This document shows positions 15,572-27,740 of a stretch of DNA of 64,000 nucleotides, one piece after another. Numbering within the stretch: the stretch's first letter is position 1; each line of letters begins with the position of its first letter. Source of the DNA: Pleurotus djamor (lineage: Eukaryota; Basidiomycota; Agaricomycetes; Agaricales; Pleurotaceae); contig JAPEVF010000132.1 of NCBI GenBank assembly GCA_029747585.1, positions 33,090-97,089 on the forward strand. The letters are read 5' to 3'. The translations under genes and the position numbers were made by a program. The notes below the pieces were generated by a model. That model was not told where the DNA came from and searched no databases. It worked only from the letters and a program-made list of their open reading frames with translations.

Positions 15572-16629
15572 GATAGCTACCCGAGGAGCTCAGACGACTC
15601 CAAAGCAGCGCGGTATATGAGTCTCTTCAAAACACGCACGTTCGTTAGTTGTGGGACGAGCGGAAGGTTGGAANGAATTCTCGACCACGCGCGACGATGT
15701 CTGGTGGTGTCATGCGTGAGAGTTGGCGTTGAACTGAAAAAATGTCGGACAAGCNACGAGGCCAGCGAGCTCGGAAGGGAAANAACGTCATAGCCTACGC
15801 GGGAGATGNATCAGTATAGAAAGTGAAACTTTCAGAATTTGAAAGCCAAAATAAAATCATGATTATTGCTGTGACTTGGGATCACTTCCAAGTTGACTCC
15901 ATCGATCGTAGTCCAGCGCGTTGACGGTGTATGGTGTNCTTTCCCATGTCTATTTAACATTGGTCATTAGCGTTACCGAACCAACACGATAAGTTTAAGA
16001 ATAACCTAAAGAAAGCACCAATGTTCTCATCGGCGGACGTCGAAGGCATAAAAGGGGATAGAGGAGGAGGCCAGGAGGCAGAACCAGGGGTATTCGGGAC
16101 ATGCAAAAGAAGCTTCGAGTACATGCAGCAACTACAAAAGATGGAAGGGCTGATAAGATAGGTAAAAGTGTTACATTATAGANAGATGTTTGCCTCACAT
16201 ACTACTCCATTGGCTCGCACGAACCTTGCATCAGCCGGAGTCCCCACAGAGGCACGCATTGATACCACTCATGCGAAAAAAATGGATATAGCGCCCATCG
16301 GTATTCGTGGTGGTACTTCAAGGATTTCATCGCAGGCGNTGCGTAGCAGCGCAACCCCACTCTATCCTATCCGTGGCCAACCAGGATCGGCTTCATCNCC
16401 AGGAGGAAGTTTGCCCAAGGCAGCCTCGAGTGAAACCGATCCGTGAGGCAATCGCGTTCTTGTAGAAATCGAGCCGCAAGGGGTCCCTTGCGTAAGGACT
16501 CAGGAGATACACCATATACACGGAAGCAAATCATTCATACAATGGCCGATTAAACGGGAGCACAGGAGGTCAGAGTCCGGAGGGAACTTAAATAAAAACT
16601 GGATGCCGGACAGATGGAAGGCACCAATG
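15572..16629. other. intergenic region upstream of PhoD gene
   Basis: About 1.06 kb with scattered Ns (for example 15674, 15755, 15783, 15809, 16183, 16339, 16398). Open frames on both strands are short and have no recognisable domain. It probably contains the PhoD promoter and the 3' flank of the FYR-domain gene. No repeat or RNA gene is evident. Confidence 0.5.
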
Positions 16630-19406
16630 TCATTGTTGCCCAATGTTGCCGTTGCTCTGTGGAGCAGGATAGCCGTTCACCACTGGGAACGGGGGTATTG
16701 ACGGCGGCGGAGGGTTTAGCGTCGGGACATATTGGGGTTGTGGGTGGGTGGGCGAGTCTGCAGGAAGAGTGGAAGAAGGGGCGTGCACAGCCTCTGGTTG
16801 ATCATGTCCCGACGCTTTCCGTTTGCCCCGCGAGGTCGTCGTAGGGGACGGGGAGGGCCCGTTACTGCTGCCTCGGTCAGTTTCTGAAGACGTTCCCGAA
16901 GCGTGCGCAGCTTCTTGAATGACATGAGGCGGGTAGTACGATCTAGGGGACTCAGTGGTCGGAGTGTTAGATGGGCCCGCTTGCTTCAATCGTTCCTGCG
17001 CAGATGGGTAATAAGGACCAATGGGATGCGCAGCGTCGTAGTCCTCGGGGAGGGCAGGAATAACAGCCGCATGTCGACCTCCCAAAGGCCTAAGGAAGCG
17101 TCATCAGACGAAGGGGATCAAGGAGGTTAAGTTACACTCACCCTCCTTCCACGAAATTTTGCCAGACATAATCTCGCAGCCTGTTGGCGTTTGGGAGTTC
17201 CTGTATCAGATGCTTGATAGTATTCTGTCCGAGACCGAAAAAATCGGGACCGGACACTGAATTTGAATGCTGGCGATTACGGATGGCGTTGGCTTGCTTT
17301 ACGATACTAGACCAAGCTCCCGTCGCAGTTCCAGCAATCACAGGCCGATCAGCGGTGTCGGAGGGTACAATTTGGAATTTCGGACCATCACCGCCATCCA
17401 AAATGGTGCAATGATAAACGACTTCGCGGTTAGGATCAATAGTTGAGAGGTACCGTCTATGCGATTAAGTTGAGAAACGGTCGGTGGGACGTAATAACGG
17501 GGAAGTACTTACCGTGTCACCTCATACCCTACGGGAAATATATATCGTTCAGTATGGAAATGCTCACGCATGCAAACTTCTCCCAAGGAGATCACCGTCA
17601 TAATCCCGACGTTGAGTGGTAGCATGGGTTTCCCAGATTTATCGCGGGGGACCATAGGTATGCTGAAGCTCTTCGTCGTAACTGTGTGAGCTTTTAGCCG
17701 CTTAGGCTTGTTTTGTCGGGGCGGTTCTTGTGGGCGTGGGGGTGGAGGTTGCGGTGGTTGGGCGTTTGCTGGGACAAGGCCCGATGGTGGTGTAAACATA
17801 CCAGGGGGCATTTGAAAGGGGAAAGGGTAGTATAAACCGGGGTATGGTAACGTTGGGGATATTGAGGCAGCGGACGAAGGCGTAGTTGGAACGGCACTTA
17901 GTGGGCTCATGGCGCCGTATAGGAGAGAATACGGGTTGATAGCTGATGAAGGCGTTTGTGAGGAGGGGTTGGATGTCGGGGTAGATGTGGATGGCGTAAC
18001 GGTAGATTGGCTTGTGGAATCCGGGGGACCCGATTTGTCTGAAGATGAACTTTGAGCGACTTTGGACTCAGTAGAGGTAGTGTCCGTGAACCCCATACCG
18101 ATAACATTCTTCAGGCCCGTGGTGTCCATCAGGGCAGGATCTATCTGCATGTTCAACCCCGGCGAAGATAATAATGCAGCCAGAGTCTGACCGGGAGGCG
18201 GCGGGAGGGCGGTAGTGCCAAGTGTCAATAATCCTTTCAGAGGATTAGACGAGAGTACAGCAGAGGTTCTGCTAGCGTCTGAATCTTGTTGTTTACTTCC
18301 TCCAGGGGGCGTCAGATCAGTTGGGGCGGCTGTTGAAGCATTTAAAGTCGATGACGACTCTCCGTCTAAGCCAGACCGGTTATGGATGCCACAAAGATGA
18401 ATCGACGCTGCTCACTTGAGTGTGTGTTAGGAGGAATAGGTGAGGTAGGAGCAGCTGGACGACGTGAGCGAGAAGATGCTGGTGATGGACTGGAAGTTTG
18501 TGGGCTGGATTTAGATGTGATTCTGGAGCTTCTTCGAGTTCGTGGGGTGCTTTGCCTGGCACTCGTTGAAGGTACCTCAGTACCATCTGTACGGAAATTG
18601 TAAGTAGGCGGCTTACGTATCGAAAAGGAGAGAGAATAAGATTGAACAGGCTTACTTGTGGGACTATCGATTTTAGAGCTGAGCACCGACTCTTGGGCAT
18701 TTGCAAGAGAGGTGATCCCATTGGTATTCGTAGAAATATTAGCCTCGATTGAGGCATTCGCTGTTCCAGTTCCATTGGTCGGTGATCCCTCCCCAGCGTC
18801 CCTTACAGCAGCACCTGCATGTGTGGATGAATCTGCACAAGGGGTAGAGGGCGACACGAATGATGTTGTGGATGACGGGGCGAAGCCAAGTGGTATTACA
18901 AAGCCTGGCTGGTTTTCCAGTTCCAATATTCGGTCTTGAATGATGCTAGAAAGATAGATGGTGAATGACGATGTATTGAGTTGAACCACGCGTCCTACCT
19001 GCGTTCCTCGCGCATTCTGACATTGCGTTCATCTGATCGGTCCCCTCCCATAGCTGTTTCCTTAGGTTTCTGATATCAATAATCCTATTTTGGTTAGGAA
19101 CACTTGCAGAACAATCCCTCTGGCATATACGATGTTGCAGCGCGCCTCGAAGCTAGTAAAGCCATGCAAGTATCCGCGAACAAAGATAGCCAAAGGGAGA
19201 GAAGTGTGCAAGGTATGTTGACTCACCTCCTCCAGTTCTGCAAAGCGGCGCTTCAAGGCCGCATACCTGCTGAGCGCGTCTTGGGTCCCCACCGAGTCGG
19301 TATTGATATCGGCATGGGATGAAGTCACAGGCGAAGATGTGGATGGTATAGGATATGTTTGAAGACTAGAGGTCATATCATTGACCTTGTCTTGAGAAAG
19401 GCCCAT
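16630..19406 (-). CDS. FYRN/FYRC (FY-rich) domain chromatin protein
   Basis: Nuclear protein with the paired FY-rich motifs found in trithorax/MLL methyltransferases and TBRG1-like proteins. The start at 19406 gives MGLSQDKVNDMTSSLQ. A coiled-coil-like segment follows (ALSRYAALKRRFAELEE, then RNLRKQLWEGTDQMNAM), then long Ser/Thr/Pro-rich low-complexity stretches. The FYRN part, near 17520-17700, contains NVGIMTVISLGEV and RYIFPVGYEVTR. It continues after an intron as STIDPNREVVYHCTILDGG. The FYRC part, near 17140-17400, contains FQIVPSDTADRPVIAGTATG, VSGPDFFGLGQNTIKHLIQE and LPNANRLRDYVW. The Pro-rich C-terminal tail ends at 16630. No SET or PHD domain is visible, so it is likely a TBRG1-type reader or scaffold rather than a methyltransferase. 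Confidence 0.85.
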
Positions 19407-19476
19407 CTCCGAGGGCGGTAGTGAGCAAAGACCGCGAAATCGTGTGGGGGACGTTGAGGACGTCGAAGAAGAAGGC

Positions 19477-20802
19477 TCAAGTGAAAGTAAACGTGACTGG
19501 CAGGCAATATCTGAAAGGAAGCCTTGAGATCCAAGCACGACCAAATAAACGCCCCCTTACAAGAAATTCTAGTACTGGGGCGAACACATTGGCTCCATAT
19601 AGGGTTTCTGCATCAGATACATAGTCAAAGGAATGTTCAGCCTCCGGCACCACCATCATCTGCGCCGATGCGCCTGCGTTCTGGAGTAATCCGCACAGGT
19701 GTTTTGATTCAGATACAGGGACAGCCGTGTCTTTCTCGCCGTGACACAGGATGGTTGGAGGCCAATCCTTCGTCACGTTGAACTGCGGGAAAAGGCCGTG
19801 ATGGGGTGTCGGTATAAGTTCGCGCATCTGATCCATGACGCTAGATGGATCCCAAGCCTCATCCGCCGCAAGCAAAACCGAATCCAACTTGCCTCGTAAT
19901 TTTTCACTCAAGCTGGGTTCGTGCTCCCCCGTCCAGTAGTCCAGCCAAATTCCTAGCTGCAAGTAGAGCCTTGGAAGGAGCATCCTAGGATTTGCGGGAA
20001 ATCCAGGAATGGTCCAAGTACTGTCATGATAAGACAACGGCGACTCGTGTGTCTCATCTAGCTTTGATGATTGAGGATAGAGGTACTTCAAATAATCGGA
20101 TGGGTCTAGTATCTCCCTCCCTCTAAAGAACCGGTGCGTTTTGACAGTGAGATAATGGGGTATCTGGAGCACAATACGACGCACGTCTAGTGGTAAGAGA
20201 TCGGGTGGATACTGAAGGACACGTACCAAGAAATCACCTCCCATTCCATACATGGAGAGCACGGCAGCGGGTCGTGGTGCTGCATGGATAGCAGCCATAT
20301 ATGCACACAGACCACCCGAGCTAGATCCTGAAACAGCAATTGCGTCGGCGCGGATGGAGAATCCGTACTGTTCATGAGCTTGGGACACAACTTTCAAGAT
20401 TTCGTCCAAGCCCCCCGTAGTCACGAACTTGAATAGATCTCGGATATCCTGGATGACCTGGTGCCCAGTTGCTGGTGGCATCAAAGAATAATCAGTCGAA
20501 ATGAAGACGAAGCCAGCATTGTTAATGCCTTCTAGTGTTTCAAGGCTGATCATCAGTCCAAGCCCTGAATGGAATAGATGGCTGAACCACAAACTTTGCA
20601 ACCACGAAGGAAACCAACTGGTCCTGTCCCCAACCGTCATACCGCCCCCATGAAAGTAAATCAGTACAGGAAGCGGTTTATTCGCCAATCTCAAGCTCCT
20701 TTCTGAGGTCGTTGAAGGGGGATACACGTCCAGGAGCATAGGATATGAGGGTCGTCCTTTCCATGCAATGGATATATGGTCATCATGATAATGCCAAGTC
20801 AT
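19477..20802 (-). CDS. alpha/beta hydrolase (HSL-type esterase)
   Basis: Serine esterase-like enzyme of the alpha/beta hydrolase fold. It has the oxyanion-hole motif HGGGMTVGD, the nucleophile elbow GSSSGG, a probable acid residue in CHGEKDTAVPV and the catalytic histidine in AEHSFDY. These resemble the hormone-sensitive-lipase group. The frame is open to 20919, but I start at MTWHYHDDHISIAWKG (20802), which leaves about 135 bp to the divergent ORC6 start. A stretch between SWFPSWLQ and GINNAGFVF (about 20550-20610) is probably a retained in-frame intron (GTTTGT...CTAG), because relatives lack it. No signal peptide is evident. The substrate is unknown. Confidence 0.8.
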   Translation of the reverse strand: MTWHYHDDHISIAWKGRPSYPMLLDVYPPSTTSERSLRLANKPLPVLIYFHGGGMTVGDRTSWFPSWLQSLWFSHLFHSGLGLMISLETLEGINNAGFVFISTDYSLMPPATGHQVIQDIRDLFKFVTTGGLDEILKVVSQAHEQYGFSIRADAIAVSGSSSGGLCAYMAAIHAAPRPAAVLSMYGMGGDFLVRVLQYPPDLLPLDVRRIVLQIPHYLTVKTHRFFRGREILDPSDYLKYLYPQSSKLDETHESPLSYHDSTWTIPGFPANPRMLLPRLYLQLGIWLDYWTGEHEPSLSEKLRGKLDSVLLAADEAWDPSSVMDQMRELIPTPHHGLFPQFNVTKDWPPTILCHGEKDTAVPVSESKHLCGLLQNAGASAQMMVVPEAEHSFDYVSDAETLYGANVFAPVLEFLVRGRLFGRAWISRLPFRYCLPVTFTFT

Positions 20803-20937
20803 TTCCTGTAGTGAATGTGCGCGATTCGAGGAGGTAGCGGTTGTGGCGTCGGTGGTCAGGTTTCTCGCGTGGCCAAAGTACAACCTCCGACTCCGCGTGA
20901 GGCCTGACCTTGTCCTCAACCATCCAGTACGCCGACG

Positions 20938-22291
20938 ATGTCAACCTTCGAAACTCGACGCCTTCGCGAACTATGCTCCAAGCAAGAGACGCTTACTCAG
21001 GCGACGGTACTTCTGTCCTTGGCGCGTCTGAAAACAGCATCGGGATCAGGATATGAGTTAGGATCTCTTTCTGGAGGACTAGCTCCCATCTGTGCCTATA
21101 TTGCGTCAAAAAGGTCCGCACCATTATACTGAATGCACAGTCGTCAATTTGGCTGAATTTCTTCCAGGTTGAATAACAACGATGTAGCTCAAAGGAGTGC
21201 TCAAGTGGCGTCGTGTTTGAGGCCACAGGACTTCGACAAAGCGCTCAATATTGTCGAATCTGCTATAAGCGCACCTAAGCCTGCTGCTGCTAGGACTAGG
21301 AAGTCTACTGGGGTGACTTATCAAAGCCTTTTCCGTACGCGAAACATCTCCGAATCGCCTACTATGGTTAGGATGATGCATGAAGCTGAAGAGATCGTGT
21401 TTCAAGAGGCTGCTGACGCTCCAAAGCGCGAAGTTATGTGCATTGTGTGGTTTTGGACCTGCAAAGTGATAAAGGTAGGGAGCTCTCCCGCGAGGATCTC
21501 GTCGANACTGATTGCTCGACAGGTACCTCATTTTCTCAGCCCCGAGCAATTTCAGGAAGAATATGAAATCCCCGTGAATGACCATAACTTCATCGTGAAG
21601 ATACTTCAGAAGAAATGTANTGAGCAGAAGGAAGCATTGAAGGTCGAATGGGAAGCGATGAAAGAGGCAGCATCTCGCAAGCCACCTCCCTCGCCAGTGA
21701 AANTGACATCCTCNCCTGTCAAATCTCCTACNAAGTCTCCTACTAAGCGCGTAATACGAGAACTCCCCACCAGGGATCCACAGAAACGTCACACCGAACT
21801 CTATCCACCCACCCAACCCACCGAAGCACCATCTCCTACNAAACGACGGAAANTAGAACCCGTNNTANTNGTNGCNNAAGGNCCTNNTCAAGCNGGNCCT
21901 TCNCANCAANGCCCAGCNAANANCCACCNCTGTACCTTCNTCNTCTCNNCNCCNNNCCCANCNNNCNCCNNTTCCTGAAGTATCCATCGANGTCCCCATN
22001 ACTCCACGTCGTCCGCGTATTGCCNCTACCCAANGCACACCGAAATCGACCCGTCGCACCCAAGATANACCTAAATCGAAACCCGACGATGACGAGCAAG
22101 TCTCTGACAACCCTGANGAGGACGCGCCGCCCNAGACCCTNGTNTCACGGCGCTTTCGTCCGGTCTTCCTTGACCACAAACAGTGGTACCGTCCGGATCC
22201 TCGACTCCACAAGATATGGAGGACTGCGGANGCACTCAAAGACCGGATGCTTGGACAATTTCCACATCCATTTGAACAATACAAAGCGTAG
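20938..22291 (+). CDS. ORC6: origin recognition complex subunit 6
   Basis: Smallest ORC subunit, which helps load MCM helicase at replication origins. Exon 1 (20938 to about 21112) encodes MSTFETRRLRELC and LARLKTASGSGYELGSLSGG, then APICAYIASKR. Splicing to GTTGAATAAC at about 21171 continues as LNNNDVAQRSAQVASCLRP, the cyclin-like TFIIB fold of Orc6. Later exons contain TGVTYQSLFRTR and FQEEYEIPVNDHNFI, a disordered Lys/Pro/Ser-rich part with many Ns (21840-22140), and a conserved C-terminal segment FRPVFLDHKQWYRPDPRLHK ending near FPHPFEQYKA. The stop is at 22289-22291, convergent with the lipase about 50 bp away. Orthologue identity is by pattern recognition; the C-terminal Orc3-binding-like segment supports it. 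Confidence 0.75.
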
Positions 22292-22342
22292 AGAATCAAC
22301 TACTNANTCCCTTCTCGCAGCAATAGCCTGGNCTNCNTTCNA

Positions 22343-23946
22343 TCAAGGCTTCTTGCTCTTCGTAGATTTGCCAGATTTGCTGGATGGCCTGGATTTGGGG
22401 ATCGACACCGAGGGTTGCTTCTTGAGGGGNNCGGTCGGGAGTCCCTTGTCTGGGGAACTGTTGTAATTATGATATGGCTCAGGACTGCACCACTGCTGGC
22501 CATTCTTCGTCGCTGGGATAAGATTTAGTCGGGATGCCTCTAGCACCGCTGTAATAGGCTTACGAATGCCAAAGAGGACACTATGCTCCGAAACATGAAG
22601 TGGGCTTGGTCCGGCTGTGGAAAATCAATCAAAAAACGAACATTCAGCTTCGTTGTGGTAACATACTGGGATCGTCGCAATTCTTGTCAGTGGATTCGTC
22701 CTTGTCTTCGCCGTTTGCGCATGCGTAAACATTCTTGTACTCGGCTAAGAAACACCCACAGCGTCAGCGTTGCGTGAGGCATTGGAGAGAATGGAGCTCA
22801 CCAGGCTCCTTNGATAGCCAGTATTCAGGGCCGCTACACGAGTAGTCAGAACATNGGTGTCTCAGACCTTGGAAGCCAAGTCTTCAACTCACAAGTGACG
22901 ATAACCAAGCATCAGAGGGGGTATCACAGCAACGGGATCTANAATGATTACAAACCNTTAGGGNAGGATGNGATGGCGGAAGCAGAGATTTTCACCTTTC
23001 TGGTTGACACCTTTCGAGCGAAACGTTAGNTGCAAAAANAAGTCAAAAAGTAGTAGTTACCTCTGAAGATNTTCTGCGTTCCGATCAGTTTCTGGATGTG
23101 TAGNGCGAAGGTCAGGTCGCCNACGCGGGGTTGTCCTGATTGGATTTCAGGCATCAGCTATAAGTGAGNTTGACTGNGANNTGATAACAGCGAACCGTAT
23201 GTGAACAAGCGTAAGGCCAACTTNGGATANTTNGTCTTNATNTCCAAAGCAGCGAGGGAGGCCAAAGCNCCGCCNAGTGAGTGNCCTNTANGNCATTNTC
23301 AGGGTTATGANGGAGATGTCATGGGTACAAAAGCTTACCAGTCACGACGATTGGGTATGANGGCTTNGACTTGACCTCCGAGGCCAACGTGCTCATGACC
23401 TTCTTCTCAACAAGGAGCCAAGCGTTGTGGAATCCTTTGTGACCTTTGAAGCCGTTCGCATTAGACACCTCGGGCAAGTCTATCGTAATTTGCGGGATGT
23501 TGAGATCTACGCAGGGTCAGCNNATGGGGCTGAGGANAAGTGTNAATGACTTCATAGAAGTCTGTANNNCGCACCAACCAAAACATCTTCGATTTTGGAT
23601 GGTTCCGTGCCACGGAAGGAAAGGATGTACTCCTTCTTGATATCATCACGAGCTAGGTATGCTTGCGTAGAACCGTTGCTGAACTAGAGGAATGNCGTGT
23701 GGCATTAGTTNCGTGTGGAANGGCAGNGAGNGNATTNTGACTNACTCTTGAAACGACGGTGGTATTCAAGGGTCTATTGCATTCATAGTTGTCCCTGTAC
23801 GCGGTGATGGCGAACTTTGCATAGTACTGGAGNTCAGCAAAGGTTTTGCTCGAAATCTTCGTCGGCTTCCCCTTGAGGTATTCGGGTGCCGCGAANGCAG
23901 GCGCAACGAGNAGCGCGAANGTGAACAGCAAGTGCACCAACTGCAT
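22343..23946 (-). CDS. secreted class 3 triacylglycerol lipase
   Basis: Extracellular lipase of the Rhizomucor/class 3 type. A signal peptide follows the start at 23946 (MQLVHLLF, then Ala-rich). The mature part contains LQYYAKFAITAYRDNYECNR. Despite Ns, the minus strand near 23220-23290 reads GHSLGGALASLAALDIKTNY, the catalytic Ser elbow (GHSLGG), followed by LFTYGQPRVGDLTFALHI-type sequence. Cysteines in YKNVYACANGEDKDE (about 22700) fit the family's disulfide-rich C-terminal half. A Lys/Ser-rich tail (SKSGKSTKSKKP) ends at 22343. Ns fall mainly at third codon positions, so the frame survives. It is convergent with ORC6. Confidence 0.8.
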
Positions 23947-24372
23947 CTTGAAATTAACCAGGCTACCGNGTTCACGAGGTTAACCTAACGNCCNAGGTCA
24001 GTTTCCNATCTCCANTCGAAGNCAAGCACATACCTAGTACAGACGTTGCCCCAAAAGACAACGAAGTGTCCACAGTCAATNCCGTCGCCATTTTATTGGA
24101 AGTTAGCNTAGCTTGGACGTTGCAAATGTTGCCTGAACTACGGTNAAATAACCTGTTAAATGCAAACGAACTTTCGATCCTAAAAGGAATCAGCTAGAGG
24201 CCAGTATCGAGGTTGTGGTCACGCGAGTCCCAANTTAGCCTAGTCTTATTAGTCTAGAATGTATAAGCTTAAGGTGGTAANGTTGNCCAGGCCAATGGGA
24301 TCTACTCTGANATACTAAGCATGAGACAGAATAGTAAGAGCAGAGCAGAGAATATGGGGTTCCAGAAATCTG
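23947..24372. other. intergenic region lipase-AVL9
   Basis: About 425 bp with several Ns, upstream of the lipase and downstream of the AVL9 gene. No open frame or RNA gene is recognised. It presumably contains the lipase promoter. Confidence 0.45.
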
Positions 24373-27300
24373 TTATGACGCCAGGCCAATGGTCTCGGGT
24401 GTCGAATCAGACTGACGAGGAGTGCTTTCNTCGCGGACTGGGGCTAAAGCGGGCGTGAATCGATTTAGGGCCGGCTTGGCGGGCTGATCATTTGGCAAGG
24501 TGTCCGACTTGGTGGCTGGAAGATCAGGATGGCTGTCTGCGGAAACAGGCTCTGCTGGCCGGCCGAACGAAAACCTCGAAGACATGAAAGAGCCAATCCC
24601 NGANCCCCACGAAGCAACCGATGCTCGGACCTGCGAGGNATCNACCGAGTGTGACGTTTGACTTGTATGAGAGCCTGTGGATGCACTTGATGAGCGCTTA
24701 TCCAACGGTGGCGGNCGAGGTGTAGCCAGTGCAGCTTCTACATCATCCAAGTCTGTCTTGGACACCTCGACAGGTGTTTCNGACCGTTTCGTTTCATCGG
24801 TAAGAAGAGGCGTCGTACTTGAATCACTACGCTGCCATCGCCCTCGAACACCTTCNACGGCCTTGAAGAAACCCGTTGAACCAGCAACGAATGTCCGCGC
24901 AACTGCTTCNCGCGCAGGAGCCAGCTGCTGATCCAANTTCAACTCCTGAATTCCTTCCTGTAGACGCAATCCAATGTCCGACACCACTGTTGGCTTTTCA
25001 TTNCAGGGATGACTAGTCGACCAAATCTTAGCCTCTNAACTAAAAGNGNNTNNACGGATTACGTACCGAGGCTCGACTATGTCGAACAACATTGGATCGG
25101 TGATTCGATCCCATACTTCATAGGCGTTAGTACGTTTAAACTCGGAGATCCACAGGGGATTGAAGTCATCAGCCACTCTAGGGTCACCTAAACGCGGCGC
25201 TTAGTCGAGGCTAATTTGGTGAGGTTGTGAACGTACCAACACCCCCAGATANGATGACGCCGTTGCCTTCACCCTTGGCCAGAAAATCNCGATACCTCAC
25301 NGAAGCTAGAGCAGCTGATATGTANTCCTCAAACTACGANGTCTTTGTTAGCCAGCTCANGCATCATNNTNGCTGAGACCCAACCTTGCTCCGTAGGTAA
25401 TCATCGCTNCCTTTGAATCTACANAGAAGTGAGTATTTGGATTGGCTATCGGAAACTCGCCATACCTGATACCCGCTGGCTTTAGAGGATCGCTATCGTA
25501 CAACGCGTCGTTCACGTCTCGCACAATCGCATCCATCCATTTACGATCTGCAGCCGTTAGGGANGCCGAACGCTCCAAGTTTGGNTTCCGAAACTCAAAG
25601 ACACCTGTCTCTATCTGTGCCAAAATAAACAGTTGTCCAAANNGACAANNNGGNCATGTCACATACATTGATCAACAGATCAACCTCCTTCTGTTGCGTT
25701 ACGATCGAGTTCGTAGCCCCACANAACCAGCTTTTCGTTTCCTTCAGTGTATCTAATTGTTGGAGAGGAAGATACGGTTGGAANAATGCGTCTTTTCCGA
25801 ACAGATCCAATGGGAGGCCGAGATATGCCATCATGCTTTTGTGGTCGGATGTTTTGAGGGAATTCGGGCGCGTCAGTGAGGGCGCTCTGTCGGCGAGAGG
25901 CGGTGAACCACAGTCATCAAGTGTTTGCAGGAGGCCTACAAGGACAAGGTGAGTGGTAGCGGTGATTATGCCAGAACAGCATACCTGGGAATAGAGCNAC
26001 AAGGGAGTATTGGTACGTGCACAAACGCTCAACGGGATGNCCATAGAACATGATCTAGAAAGAGATTCAGACATNTAAGATTACGGTGATCGGAGATAAA
26101 CCTACACGAGCTTGGAGCATCATCGCCTTGACAAGAATGAGCACCTTTTGTCGGAAGGCCTTGACCAGTTCGCGTCTAGCGTGANAGTAAGATACATCTC
26201 ATAAATCGGTGGTCAACATACAAATTTGTACCTGGATAATGATTAGAAANTATACGTATAACGGAGGCGTATGGCTCACCCATATAAAAACCGCTCTCGG
26301 TGAGTTGTGTNCGCAACGGACGTTCGAGAGACGCGTAAAAATCATCGAGTATGCTCGTTTCACTGAAATCTCTACCAAAATGATTTCAGCTTTGATCATT
26401 GATAGGTCGGCGAATAACAGCAGTCATTACCTCTGAGCGAATAACGCAGACGTTATAACACCAAGTTTATCACTATATAAACAATTAANACTTCAGCGAC
26501 ANNGAAAAGAACCCTACAACGCACCGTATTGGCCCAAACACTGGTTTTGACGCAAGAACAACAACGGCTTTTTGGACGGTAGACCGAGTGACATCAGAAG
26601 ACTTCACCAACANAGCAGATGCNGCTATTTGTTGATTACAACTGNAAAAGNAANGTGAGNATAACGACANNTTGAAACTNTTGCATCTCGACCGAGTGCT
26701 CGATAATGTGTGGTNGCCCTCTTGAACACATTCAGAGTGAACATTTCCTGAAACGCGTCACAAGCACTCGATCGAAAGGCAAGAGTAATCGGAAGGCAAG
26801 AGTAAATTGGAAGGCAAACTTACGAAATGCCGAATACTGTGGTCGGTTTTCTTCCCGAGGGCACTACATGGAAGTAACAGTAATCCTCGGCGCTCTATGA
26901 TGAAGTTGAACGAAGAGGAACAGACGAAGAAGACCAATTCGTACCAAGTGCGCGCCATCAGGCAGGGCCAAGAACGGCAGTATTTTGACTATTTCTTCGT
27001 CTTCAAATATATCCCCCTTATAGTATTCTATCCTTGGGCCTACCTTGGGTACAAATTAAAGTGCGAGAGAGATACTGGAAGTAGAGATGCGTACCAGATG
27101 ATTGAAATCGACCAATCCAACACCGAGAACCAAAGGAGACCCTTCAAGGTTCATGATGAGAGACTCTGGTCGAGCCTTGCGCGAAGATGTGGATGCAAAC
27201 GAAGCTATTGAGTCTGTGTCGCGCATGGATAGATCTGGAGGAGAGGGCGGGTAAGTCGGTAAAGACGTGGACTTGGCGATGTCATCATTGTCGTAAATCG

Positions 27301-27571
27301 ACGGTGTTAGTGATGTCGAAGGGCTCGGTCGAGAATCGCGCTTCTGTTCGTGGTTGTAGATGTTATCTAGGTCCGTGTCCAGGGTACGTGGATTTGATGT
27401 TCGTTTCGAGGCCTCGGAGGTGGTTGCTGGTGGAAACGACCGTGAATGTCTAGGCGACGACGGGGGTGACGAGAGGGAAATTGACCGCTCTGATGCTGTA
27501 TCCACGTCTGAGTCGTCGAATGCACTCGATTCGGTACGAGGAGGAGGTGGTGGTTGAAGTGAGAAAGCCAT
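24373..27571 (-). CDS. AVL9: AVL9/DENN-type late secretory pathway protein
   Basis: Avl9-family DENN-like protein needed for exocytic vesicle formation at the Golgi in yeast. The first exon (start 27571) is Ser/Pro-rich and ends with LVLGVGLVDFNHL. It splices to VGPRIEYYKGDIFEDEEIVK and ILPFLALPDGAHL, then SAEDYCYFHVVPSGRKPTTV. Further exons give VTRSTVQKAVVVLASKPVFG, ILDDFYASLERPL, FRQKVLILVKAMMLQAR, VERLCTYQYSLV and FQPYLPLQQLDTL, and TNSIVTQQKEVDLLINV. A disordered C-terminal region ends at 24373. These blocks are the order expected of Avl9 proteins. The many introns and Ns break the frame in a naive translation, but the conserved blocks are all present. The promoter region faces the divergent secreted-protein gene at 27741. 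Confidence 0.85.
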
Positions 27572-27740
27572 GGCGAAGTCAATGTGCTGGGATGCGCGCT
27601 ATTATTGCCCACGTGCTCGGGAGCTGATTTACTCCCACTTTTAGGTGATACTGATGCGGAATTAACTTGAAAATGCACCGCTCGGGGCTGTTGGCGGGGG
27701 GCATGAAACCTTGAACAACTCCTCTTATCCGCTTACCACC

